NCBI RefSeq assembly: GCF_001890385.1
Contig: NZ_CP018221.1
Span: 669,501 to 733,500 of the forward strand
Direction: 5' to 3'
Length of the DNA: 64,000 nucleotides
From: Tardibacter chloracetimidivorans
Lineage (GTDB): Bacteria; Pseudomonadota; Alphaproteobacteria; Sphingomonadales; Sphingomonadaceae
The notes beneath the pieces are model-generated. The model was not told the origin of the DNA. It searched no databases and worked only from the letters and a program-made list of their open reading frames with translations. Numbering within the stretch: the stretch's first letter is position 1; each line of letters starts with the position of its first letter. The position numbers and the translations under genes were made by a program. This document shows, piece after piece, positions 48,879 to 56,402 of the stretch.

Positions 48879-51461
48879 CTACGCAAAAGCATAGGGCGCG
48901 TCAAGTACCTCACGTACCTCCCAGTTCCCAATTGTCGGGACCTCTGGGAGCCTAGAGGGATCGTCCAGTGATCTTGCAGCATTCTCATAGACCTCTGTGA
49001 GAGGGCAGTAGTTTTCATACATGTCCACGAACGCCTCTCGTATTATGTGAAAGAACCTTTCGGTAGACCCTGCATGGGTTCCAAAGCTGTCGTGGATTAG
49101 GCTGAAATGCTCAATACCCTCAGCCTTCGATGCCAGCACAGTGAGCATGAGGTGGGCAGCATCCATAGAGTGAATGACGTTAGGGGCCACAGCGTTCTTA
49201 GCTTTCTCTTTGTCGATCCTGTCGAGAGGCTTAGTGCGGATGTTAGCCCGGACTTCTCTTAGTGACCCTTCCTCCGCCTGTCCCACCAAAGCAACGTCAC
49301 GGTCGAACAGAAACATCTTGACCCTCTTCACGTCCCATTGAGTGTACTTGTGGAGGACAGGAAGCCCTACCGGAGTTACCCAAGTCAGGGGCTTGCCTTC
49401 GTGGGCCAGTGTTCCCGCAACCTTCTTGAAGAACGACATGCCCTTAGAGGCTTCAGTGACCACAGCGTTGACTGAATGCCAGACCTTAGCGGCGATGTAG
49501 TGAGCTAATTGGACACCGTTGTCAGGCTCTCCGTACCTCTCGCTCTTAGGGTCGAGGATAGGAAGCTCATACTTGTTTCGATCCTTCAGTCCCTTCAAGA
49601 CAGCATCGTTCTCTGGACCCATGGTATCTTTCACTTGCTGCTGTCCAAAGCCAAACTGTTCGCTGCTATAGGCGAAGGTCATAACGTTACGCTTGGCGAT
49701 CTTTCGATCCAGTCCGCCTAGCTCAAGCAGCTTAAGCGCCCTTACGTCTCCATTGGCAGCATCCAGCTTCACCAGTTCGTTGGCTGCATCTGCTACAATC
49801 TGATAGGCGTCCGCAGGCTCCAAGGCTTCGGTAAGGCATACCATCGCTGCCTCTCTCTCGCACCTCAGGGCTGCCGAGTAGTGCTGCAAGCCACTGTTGG
49901 AACCATCCAGGGCTACGGGCAGGTAGCTTATGAACTCTTCGCTTGATCCTGATGACCTCCACTTCGCGTACTCCATGCAGGCTGCAAGGTACATGAAGGG
50001 ACTGTCTGCTTGTGACCAGTGATCCAAGGTGCCTATTGGGTCGTTGGCTGTAGCTATTATCTGATCGTGATTGTCCTCTACCCACCTCAATCGGTCTCCA
50101 AAGGGCCTCTTGGAGACACGCTCAAAGTCTCCGCAGTTAGCGAGATGGACACACAGCCAAGACGCTCCAGATGGGCCGAGAGGCTTTCCATCAGCAAACC
50201 TGAAGAGAGCCTTGACGTGATCCGACCGCTGATTATTGAAGTGACATACGGGGTAGACCCTTCCTCGGAAGTCGAGATTGCAGGGCAGGTAGAATCTATC
50301 ATAGTCCATGAGTTCCTTGGCGGTCGTAAGGTCGTCCAGCATGATCTTAACGTCCGCATCGATTGATCTATTTTTCTGGTGTATCTGAGCAACTGTGAGG
50401 CGTTTGCCCTTACGCTGCCTTTGGTCCATCTGTTCCCACACCTCAGCGTCTACACGAGGAGGCAGGTCGATCCTTTGGGAGCGAGGGAAGCCTTCGATCT
50501 CTATGTTGTTCTCCCAGGCCCACTTGATGACACCATAGACAGGCTCATTGATGGCGAAGGGCGTCTCCTGGATGGCGTTAAGGGCCTCAAGGACATATGC
50601 CATCTGTCCGTTGCCTAGGGACACCTTCAGGAGCCTCCTGTGGTCCTTCTGGGAGGTCCGCATAAGAGGGACAGTCCGGGCAAGCCTCTCATCGTAGTAG
50701 CAGCCGGTATAGAAGCTCTCCCAAGGCCGGGGAGCGACAACCATAGGTCTCAGGACAGGGCGCATCCATGACGCAGCCTCTCGGATGTCCCTAAGCAGGG
50801 AAGACCCCTCATCCGTCAAGACAATCAGGTTCATGGAGGAGCCACGCTTGACGAAGACCGTCTCCAGCTTGAAGATGTCAGGGAGGGCCTTGAGGACAGC
50901 GTTGACCAGCGGTTCGCCTACCTTGGCAGAGACATCAGCGGACCAGTCATCAAACTCAATGTCTTGATCCTCCACCAGCTTCTTGAAGGCTTTGGACCTG
51001 TTAGCAGAAGACCCCTGCATAGAGAGCTTCTTGCCTATCCTCTCAGCAATCTTCTTGCCTCTCTCTCGCTCCAGCTTGAGAGCCACATGCTCGCTATGAA
51101 CCATACGTCCACAGGTAACTAGAGTTTGGCTTAAAGGCTTCTGTGAGCCTATAGCATTGATAACTGAATTAAGACCAATGTAAGCAGCTTTGGAAGGATC
51201 AAAGTCTCTTAAGACACTAAAGGAGAATGGGGTCTTTCCTTTCCCTAGTTTATCTTTAGTCTCACTAAAGTATCTTTCGATCTCTTTAGTTACTAAAGGT
51301 ATACATCCTCTAATAACTTTAGAGGACTCTAGAGTAGCGTAAGCTCCTTCGTTCTTCTCAAGTCTCTTTTGGTTCTCATTGAATCTTATGTAACCATCAG
51401 CCAGCGATAGAGCGTCGCGCTCTGCTTGGGCTTTCAAGAGGTCTTCGCTATCTAGAAACAT
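48879..51461 (-). CDS. Single-subunit DNA-directed RNA polymerase (T7 type)
   Basis: 860 residues (T7: 883). Catalytic residues align with T7 RNA polymerase: Asp519 in ALDGSNSGLQHYSA (T7 D537), Lys590 and Tyr598 in KIAKRNVMTFAYSS (K631, Y639) and Asp791 in LIHDSFGTHA (D812). LPCNLDFRGRVYPV and the C-terminal foot ending YAFA (T7: FAFA) are present. It would transcribe middle and late P1 genes from its own promoters. It is the first gene inside the att end, with a 31-bp promoter-like element 30 bp upstream of the ATG. Its presence in a prophage implies tight repression or silent promoters during lysogeny. Confidence 0.96.
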   Translation of the reverse strand: MFLDSEDLLKAQAERDALSLADGYIRFNENQKRLEKNEGAYATLESSKVIRGCIPLVTKEIERYFSETKDKLGKGKTPFSFSVLRDFDPSKAAYIGLNSVINAIGSQKPLSQTLVTCGRMVHSEHVALKLERERGKKIAERIGKKLSMQGSSANRSKAFKKLVEDQDIEFDDWSADVSAKVGEPLVNAVLKALPDIFKLETVFVKRGSSMNLIVLTDEGSSLLRDIREAASWMRPVLRPMVVAPRPWESFYTGCYYDERLARTVPLMRTSQKDHRRLLKVSLGNGQMAYVLEALNAIQETPFAINEPVYGVIKWAWENNIEIEGFPRSQRIDLPPRVDAEVWEQMDQRQRKGKRLTVAQIHQKNRSIDADVKIMLDDLTTAKELMDYDRFYLPCNLDFRGRVYPVCHFNNQRSDHVKALFRFADGKPLGPSGASWLCVHLANCGDFERVSKRPFGDRLRWVEDNHDQIIATANDPIGTLDHWSQADSPFMYLAACMEYAKWRSSGSSEEFISYLPVALDGSNSGLQHYSAALRCEREAAMVCLTEALEPADAYQIVADAANELVKLDAANGDVRALKLLELGGLDRKIAKRNVMTFAYSSEQFGFGQQQVKDTMGPENDAVLKGLKDRNKYELPILDPKSERYGEPDNGVQLAHYIAAKVWHSVNAVVTEASKGMSFFKKVAGTLAHEGKPLTWVTPVGLPVLHKYTQWDVKRVKMFLFDRDVALVGQAEEGSLREVRANIRTKPLDRIDKEKAKNAVAPNVIHSMDAAHLMLTVLASKAEGIEHFSLIHDSFGTHAGSTERFFHIIREAFVDMYENYCPLTEVYENAARSLDDPSRLPEVPTIGNWEVREVLDAPYAFA

Positions 51462-51490
51462 CTCACGCCTACTCCCCGCTCGCTCTTTCC

Positions 51491-51521
51491 AGTGTAAGTA
51501 TCCCTTTTAGGAAAGTGTCTC
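51491..51521 (-). promoter_or_regulatory. 31-bp promoter-like element, copy A, upstream of RNA polymerase
   Basis: Minus-strand GAGACACTTTCCTAAAAGGG then ATACTTACACT, differing at 3 of 31 positions from 43898-43928. It is followed by GGAAAG rather than TATA. It lies 30 bp before the polymerase ATG. It could be a self-amplifying phage promoter or a host-type early promoter; TTGAAA stands directly upstream. Confidence 0.55.
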
Positions 51522-51668
51522 GTTTTCAATACCATATACCGAATGAGATTGTCTACAGAAATGTTACCCCACTTTTAGTCCCGCACTGGGACACTATCAC
51601 TGGAACCTTAGTAAAGTTTGGTGCCCGTCTCGCCCCTCTTGAGGCCCATAGAAACCAAGGAAAACAAG
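51522..51668. other. Early control region between att and RNA polymerase
   Basis: About 150 bp without a gene. It contains a 5-bp perfect dyad GTCCC-GCACT-GGGAC (51578-51592) and, on minus, TAGACA 17 bp before GTATTG (roughly 51530-51558), a weak sigma70-like pair. No copy of the GATCCC half-site from the int operator is present here. Confidence 0.4.
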
Positions 51669-51748
51669 GCCCGTCCGCATTCGCAGCGGTCTGGTGCGGG
51701 CGAAGGGACTCGAACCCCCACATCTTGCGATACTGGAACCTAAATCCA
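51669..51748. repeat. Prophage P1 att site, RNA polymerase side
   Basis: 80-bp exact direct repeat of 1370-1449. It makes up most of the intact tRNA-Leu gene (51692-51748) plus 23 bp of 3' flank. Confidence 0.93.
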
Positions 51749-51776
51749 GCGCGTCTACCAGTTCCGCCACGCCCGC
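51692..51776 (-). tRNA. tRNA-Leu (anticodon UAG), complete with CCA
   Basis: On minus: acceptor GCGGGCG pairs with CGCCCGC, D-arm AACTGGTAGACGC, anticodon stem CTGGA / TCCAG with loop TTTAGGT (anticodon TAG), a long variable arm TATCGCAAGATG, T-arm GGGGGTTCGAGTCCC and encoded CCA. The long variable arm marks a class II tRNA (Leu). The stop of the P2 integrase is only 35 bp from its 5' end, so a normal tRNA promoter would have to lie inside the integrase gene. Confidence 0.95.
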
Positions 51777-51811
51777 ATCAACAAAAGGGCCGCTTTCCGT
51801 CGTTTTTGTCA

Positions 51812-52924
51812 CTACGCGGCTCGGCTCATATTGGCAAGTTCCCCTCCTCCCCCAGCCCCGTGGGGGACCTGGAAAGGCGTGGGAATGCTGGGGTTTTCCT
51901 CCAGCTTGGAGAAGTAATCCCCCACCTTTACTAGCGCATCCTCCAGATTTTGCTGTTTCACATGGGCATAACGGAGGGTGGTTTCTAGCCGCTTGTGGCC
52001 CATCCATTCCTTGATGACGAAGACGTTGATCCCCGCATCGACCATCCGAGTGGCCCTTGTGTGACGGCAAGCGTGGAAGACGAAGTCCTTGTCGTCCTCA
52101 AGGCCCATCTTGGTCCTGGCGCGGTTCCACCAGGACCTCAGGTTGCGCCTGGTCGGCATCTTCTTGGACTTAACCAGCTCAGTCAGCATTCGGGTCGTCT
52201 CTTGCGACATGGGCACGGTCCTGGGGGTTTTCGTCTTGGTGTTCCAGAGGTGGAGGCGCGTCCCATTGATCTGTCCGGGCTCGACTGTCAATAGTTCGTC
52301 CCGGCGACAGCCGGTCTCGATAGCCACCTTGGTGAGCTTCCAGACGTTGTCGGGGAGGTACTCTTTGAGCTTCTCCTCCTCCCCCAGGGTGATCCACCGG
52401 ATGCGGCCCTCGCCCTCCTCCTTCCACCCGAAGGAGATGCCGTCCTCACCCGCGACAGGCTTGGTGCGGTAGCCCCGTTTCTTAGCCCAAACCAGGAAGG
52501 TCCTCAGGTGCGAGAGGTACCTGTTGATCGTGGCTGGCGCACGTCCCCTAGCGGCAAGCTCCTGGATGAGCTTGTCGATGGAGTTGGTGTTAATTTCGTC
52601 CAGCCGGGTGGTCTTGCCCAGGATGTCAGCGATATGGCCCAGACGGGCGAAGTTGGTCTCCGTGGTGGCGTCTCCGTCCCACAGGAGCCCCTTGGCGGCC
52701 TGGATGGTCGCTGCGAGCGAGTTGACCGGCAAGGCCTCCTCTTGGACAGCCGGAGCGGGCTTCAGGCTCTCACCACGCGCCCAGGCGTCCAGAACGCGCT
52801 TCTCGTCCTCTATGGCGTCCGCGTGGTTGTCCCAGCGCTTCCTATAGCGCTCACCGGCCCTTTGAAGCTCGACGCGCCAGCGCCCGGTTACCTGGCCGTC
52901 CTTCTTATCGGCATATATTGCCAT
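51812..52924 (-). CDS. int: Tyrosine integrase of prophage P2
   Basis: 370 residues, a diverged relative of the P1 integrase with the same order: MAIYADKKDGQVTGRWRVEL, core-binding domain, and catalytic residues in ETGCRRDELL, HACRHTRAT, WMGHKRLE and TTLRYAHV. GGAGG lies about 12 nt before the ATG. Its 3' end abuts the tRNA-Leu gene. Because the P1 att uses the same tRNA, both enzymes probably recognise the same core. Confidence 0.95.
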   Translation of the reverse strand: MAIYADKKDGQVTGRWRVELQRAGERYRKRWDNHADAIEDEKRVLDAWARGESLKPAPAVQEEALPVNSLAATIQAAKGLLWDGDATTETNFARLGHIADILGKTTRLDEINTNSIDKLIQELAARGRAPATINRYLSHLRTFLVWAKKRGYRTKPVAGEDGISFGWKEEGEGRIRWITLGEEEKLKEYLPDNVWKLTKVAIETGCRRDELLTVEPGQINGTRLHLWNTKTKTPRTVPMSQETTRMLTELVKSKKMPTRRNLRSWWNRARTKMGLEDDKDFVFHACRHTRATRMVDAGINVFVIKEWMGHKRLETTLRYAHVKQQNLEDALVKVGDYFSKLEENPSIPTPFQVPHGAGGGGELANMSRAA

Positions 52925-52930
52925 GTGTGG

Positions 52931-53278
52931 TCAATCCTCCAAGAGATCGGCGAGGACCTCAGCGACCTGTCGGCCACGAGGCGTCAGGGTGTAGAAGTTC
53001 TGCTTGAGGTTCGATGGGTTAACCGTGCGCTCCACGAGGCCGTAGCCCGGCTCCATCCTGCGGTTGCGTTCGCCGAGGTCCAGCAAGTGACGGCTGACCG
53101 TGCTGTCGCTAATCCCCATCATCTTGGCCAATTCGTGGAGGCTCTTGCCCTCGTTGAGGGCTACCACATAGAACGTCCGGGCAAGCTGCATCGGGATGGT
53201 GGTCCCGATCATTGCCTGTATCTGAGTGAGGTGTCGGTAGCCTTTCGTCAGGCCACGTCTACCCTGTTTGTCGGCCAT
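52931..53278 (-). CDS. Winged-helix (MarR-like) regulator upstream of int, P2
   Basis: 115 residues from the ATG at 53278 (MADKQGRRGLTKGYRHLTQI), which has GGAGG about 8 nt upstream. The HTH is KSLHELAKMMGISDSTVSRH (about 46-65), followed by a wing (GLVERTVNPSNLKQNFYTLT) and TPRGRQVAEVLADL. Typical MarR-like layout. It is the first gene of the int operon, as in P1, though the sequence is only weakly similar. The likely role is control of its own operon and of lysogeny (inferred). Confidence 0.78.
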   Translation of the reverse strand: MADKQGRRGLTKGYRHLTQIQAMIGTTIPMQLARTFYVVALNEGKSLHELAKMMGISDSTVSRHLLDLGERNRRMEPGYGLVERTVNPSNLKQNFYTLTPRGRQVAEVLADLLED

Positions 53279-53307
53279 GTCTCGGTCCTCCGTATTCATC
53301 GCACATA

Positions 53308-53354
53308 GGCGACTATTGCTTATCTGATTTTATTGCTGATCGTCAACAGTCGCC
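53308..53354 (-). promoter_or_regulatory. Putative promoter with inverted-repeat operator, P2
   Basis: Arms GGCGACTATTG (53308-53318) and CAACAGTCGCC (53344-53354) match in 10 of 11 pairs across 25 bp. On minus, TTGACG (53341-53346) stands 16 bp before GATAAG (53319-53324), so the arms overlap a sigma70-like promoter for the regulator/int operon. Confidence 0.65.
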
Positions 53355-53361
53355 AGATAAA

Positions 53362-53395
53362 AACCCCTCATCACCATCAGGCTGAGGGGTTTTGT
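53362..53395 (-). terminator. Strong intrinsic terminator ending the P2 late operon
   Basis: Stem AACCCCTC / GAGGGGTT with A- and T-runs on both sides (53361-53394), so it can work in both directions. It separates the small membrane-protein gene (ending 53399) from the int operon promoter. Confidence 0.9.
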
Positions 53396-53398
53396 GGG

Positions 53399-53659
53399 TT
53401 AGAAGAGGAGATTGAGAATGCGGTCACCGAAGACCGTGAGGAGCGCTAGGAGGACGCTGCCGATCCAGGCCAGGAGGTTGAAGCGGGTCTTCATGCGGTC
53501 CTGATCGGTTTCCAGCGCCGTGATCCGGTCGCCGTGATCGGCAAGGTTAGCGTCGGTCTTCTCGTTCCGCTCGCGCTGAGCGTCGAACTTCCCTTCGAGG
53601 CGGCCAAGGCTTTCCCGGATGTCGCCTAGAATGTGCCAGGGCGTCTGGTCCGTAATCAC
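53399..53659 (-). CDS. Small coiled-coil membrane protein (holin/XhlA-like), P2
   Basis: 86 residues from a GTG at 53659 that overlaps the upstream stop (GTGA). A helical coiled coil (ESLGRLEGKFDAQRERNEKT, HGDRITALETDQDRMKTRF) is followed by one C-terminal transmembrane helix (LLAWIGSVLLALLTVFG). Such proteins are often found next to holins and endolysins. It is the last gene of the P2 late operon seen here. Confidence 0.65.
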   Translation of the reverse strand: MITDQTPWHILGDIRESLGRLEGKFDAQRERNEKTDANLADHGDRITALETDQDRMKTRFNLLAWIGSVLLALLTVFGDRILNLLF

Positions 53660-53988
53660 GGCCGCCAGCCCGTAGCGAGGAACTTGGTGAGGTCTTCCTT
53701 GATCAGGCGCATGACCACATCTTTGGCCGTGGCGCTGCCGTCGAAGACATTGAGGCCGGTGCGAGCCCAATGGTCTGCCACAGCGCCAGGAACCGAGGCG
53801 ACGAGCCGCAGCTCAAGGTCGTTGTCCCGTTTGCGGAACTTGGCGTCCTGCTCGGTTCGAATGTCCGCGAGGCGGCGGAGAAACCAGTCGGGTATCTCCT
53901 GGAAGCACTCGATGTGCGCCTCTTTGATCTTGAGGTTCTTGTCGACCTCCAGGTGTAGGCGGTCGGTACTGTCGATTATTTCTGGCAT
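53656..53988 (-). CDS. Conserved small virion-module protein, P2
   Basis: 110 residues, counterpart of 5782-6099 in P1: same place after the capsid gene and a shared end (RLIKEDLTKFLATGW versus RIHKEDMEHFIATGK). Function unknown. Confidence 0.72.
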   Translation of the reverse strand: MPEIIDSTDRLHLEVDKNLKIKEAHIECFQEIPDWFLRRLADIRTEQDAKFRKRDNDLELRLVASVPGAVADHWARTGLNVFDGSATAKDVVMRLIKEDLTKFLATGWRP

Positions 53989-54011
53989 TTGAAACTGATA
54001 AATGGGACAGG

Positions 54012-54044
54012 AAGGCCCCCAGGTCCATCAGGACCCAGGGGCTT
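54012..54044 (-). terminator. Hairpin after P2 major capsid gene
   Basis: AAGCCCCTGGGTCC-TGAT-GGACCTGGGGGCCTT on minus: a long stem with one bulge, just after the capsid stop. No U-run. Same place as the P1 hairpin at 6116-6146, but with unrelated sequence. Confidence 0.5.
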
Positions 54045-54060
54045 GCGTTAGGCCTAAGCC

Positions 54061-54978
54061 TTAGTCGTCCGCGTCCGTGCCGGTGACGTCGAGGGCCTCA
54101 AGGAGGACAGCGCCCTTCCGGTTCTCATGCTTCAGGCCATATTCGCCAGCGAGCATGATCTTGGTGTTGTCGCCGGTCTTCGCCAGCGTTTCGCGGAACC
54201 AGCTGCGGCCCTTCAGGTTCGTCTGCTTCCACATGCTGGGATCGTAGAGGAGCGCAAAGTCGCTCTTGATCTCACGGTTGATGGTCACCCGGAGGGTGCC
54301 CAGAGCGGTCGTGTAGATGTCGACCTTCACGATCACCTTCGACGGGTTGATGCCCACGTCGCGGACACGGTCGGCCGAGCCAGCGAACTCCGAGATGGCC
54401 TCGGCGTCGGTCGGCTTAACCATGAAGGTCTCAGCGCCGTCAGAGCCAGCGTCGTAGGCCGTGCGGATCGCCTGCTTAACGAGCGTCTCGCTGATCGCAG
54501 CGCCTGCGGCGTCGATCTTGTTGTCCGCGTGGATCAGCTGGGAAGCCGAAGCGAACCGGCGAGCCACCGCGTCGGAGCCCAGGACCATCGCCTGGTCGAC
54601 ACCGACGTTCGCCCGTTCAAGGTCGAGGCGGAGCGATTTGCCCTTTTTCACCAGCTGGCGGGCAAGCTCGTTGGCGCGGCCGTGATGGTCGGTAGCCTGG
54701 AGCGAACCGGAGAGCTTGATGGTGCGGCTCAGAATCTGCGTGGTGTTCTGGAGCATCTCCGTGGTGTTGCAATCTTCCTCGGTGGCGTCGAAGCCTTCGA
54801 CCTGGGCGTTATCCTGCGCCGGGTCCAGCTCGTCTTCCTGCCACTGGTAGACCTTCTGCTTCACGACTTCGGAGCCGATGGAGGTGCTGAAGGGAACCTT
54901 ATGCGGGGTCAGCATGGAGATGACGCTCGAAACGTCTTCCTTAGCGCCAACGCTGTCATAGGTCTTGAAAGTAGCCAT
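54061..54978 (-). CDS. Major capsid protein (SU10/DUF5309 type), P2
   Basis: 305 residues, homologous along the whole length to the P1 capsid: MATFKTYDSVGAKEDVSSVI, LTPHKVPFSTSIGSEVVKQK, the NTTQILSRTIKLS and DHHGRANELARQLVKKGKSL helix, and AGEYGLKHENRKGAVLLEAL. Higher GC and codon use unlike P1 show long separation. Confidence 0.92.
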   Translation of the reverse strand: MATFKTYDSVGAKEDVSSVISMLTPHKVPFSTSIGSEVVKQKVYQWQEDELDPAQDNAQVEGFDATEEDCNTTEMLQNTTQILSRTIKLSGSLQATDHHGRANELARQLVKKGKSLRLDLERANVGVDQAMVLGSDAVARRFASASQLIHADNKIDAAGAAISETLVKQAIRTAYDAGSDGAETFMVKPTDAEAISEFAGSADRVRDVGINPSKVIVKVDIYTTALGTLRVTINREIKSDFALLYDPSMWKQTNLKGRSWFRETLAKTGDNTKIMLAGEYGLKHENRKGAVLLEALDVTGTDADD

Positions 54979-55037
54979 TGTTTACGTGTGTTCTTCGTTG
55001 TTGAACTGATTGTTGATAAGGGTTGGCAGCTTGAGGC

Positions 55038-56063
55038 TTACCGGCTCTTGACGTTCCAGCGTCCAAGCAGGAGCGCTACGGCGTCATCATCGGTGGCCCG
55101 ACCTGTCTGGAGCTTCTTCTCCAGGGCCTTCAGGTTCTTTGAGGGAGCGTCGGCGATTGCTTCCCGGCCGCTGCTCTTCTTCACTCGGGTGGGCGTCTGG
55201 TTGATCTTCTTGGTGACGACCTTTTCGCCCTTCTTGTACTGCATCGCCATGTGCAGCAGCTTGAAGACCTTCGCATTGGCGATCCTGCGAACGTCTGCCT
55301 CGTCCAGGCCCTGCTCGATACCGAACTGCATGACCTCGGCGTACACCTGGTCATTCCAGCCCGGAATGTCGGCCTCAAGCTCCTTGCGGGCCTCTGCGGC
55401 CTGCTCGCGGATGATGTTGGCCTGACGGGCTTCGACGATCTGTTCGAAGTTCTTCCCGGCCTCCATGAGCTTCGAGAAGCGCTTCTGGTTCTTGGTGAAG
55501 TTCTCGCGGTGCCACTTGAACTCCTCCGGGTCGAGGTCGTTTCTGAGGACCTCCCAGTCGGTGTCCTTGTAGGGCTCCAGCTCCTCCAGGACACTATCAA
55601 GCGCCCCTTGGATAAGCATGGCCGCACGGCCGCCCACAAGCTCAGCTTCCTGGCTCTTCTTGGTGAGCGCAGCTTCCTGGCCCGCAAGGCGCTTCAGGCT
55701 GCCAACCGTAACTTCGGTTTCCTGGCCGTCGACGACTACCTTGACGACCGCATCGTCTGCGATCTCCTTGGCCTCGGGGGCGCGTTGGTCGTCCCCTTCG
55801 TCATCTTCCTCGCCTTCGTCAGCATCGTCGTCATCTTCGTCCGTGCTGTCGTCGTCGTCGCCTTCGTCCTCTTCAGAAGACGTATCATCCTCATCGTCCT
55901 CCAGGTCGTCTTCGTCCTGGGCGATCTCGTTGCCCTGATCGTCCTCGTCGTCTGCGTCGGGATCGGGGGCCTGCTTCTTACTAGCCGGGATGAGAGAGGC
56001 GGTCAGTTGTTCAATGGCGCTGTCGTCTGACAGGCCGGTATTGTCGTCCGGTTGGATAGACAC
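55038..56063 (-). CDS. Scaffolding-like protein, P2
   Basis: 341 residues with an acidic block (about 35-90, dominated by D/E), a helical middle, a basic stretch (KKGEKVVTKKINQTPTRVKK) and the end DAVALLLGRWNVKSR, matching the P1 scaffold layout. Confidence 0.8.
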   Translation of the reverse strand: MSIQPDDNTGLSDDSAIEQLTASLIPASKKQAPDPDADDEDDQGNEIAQDEDDLEDDEDDTSSEEDEGDDDDSTDEDDDDADEGEEDDEGDDQRAPEAKEIADDAVVKVVVDGQETEVTVGSLKRLAGQEAALTKKSQEAELVGGRAAMLIQGALDSVLEELEPYKDTDWEVLRNDLDPEEFKWHRENFTKNQKRFSKLMEAGKNFEQIVEARQANIIREQAAEARKELEADIPGWNDQVYAEVMQFGIEQGLDEADVRRIANAKVFKLLHMAMQYKKGEKVVTKKINQTPTRVKKSSGREAIADAPSKNLKALEKKLQTGRATDDDAVALLLGRWNVKSR

Positions 56064-56078
56064 GTTTTTCGGTTACTT

Positions 56079-56393
56079 TCAAAAGTCGTCGAGACTGTCG
56101 GGATCATCCTGGACAGACTCGTCGGTGCGTAGCGCGGCATTCTGCAACACGGAGGCCCCAACGGCAGCAATTTGCGCCAGTTTCTCGGTGATAGCGGTCA
56201 GGCCGCGCGATAGGTTGTAGAGGTCTTCACGAGCATCCCTTCGGTCGGGAGGGCTCGTGAGGATGCCTTCGGAGCATTCCCCGCGCACCCGCTCAATGGC
56301 GAGAAGGAACGCGGGGTTATCCAGAAGGTCAGACGCTGCCTGACCCTCAAGGATTTCTTGCTCTTCCTCTTCGGTGAGGACGATTTCGGACAC
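56079..56393 (-). CDS. Small conserved assembly-module protein, P2
   Basis: 104 residues, counterpart of 8203-8478 (EEEEQEILEGQAASDLLDNP versus SEQEQAIVEGGLQAEALLGN). It follows the portal gene directly; the Tad2 gene found here in P1 is absent. Confidence 0.7.
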   Translation of the reverse strand: MSEIVLTEEEEQEILEGQAASDLLDNPAFLLAIERVRGECSEGILTSPPDRRDAREDLYNLSRGLTAITEKLAQIAAVGASVLQNAALRTDESVQDDPDSLDDF

Positions 56394-56402
56394 TGTGGCT
56401 CC

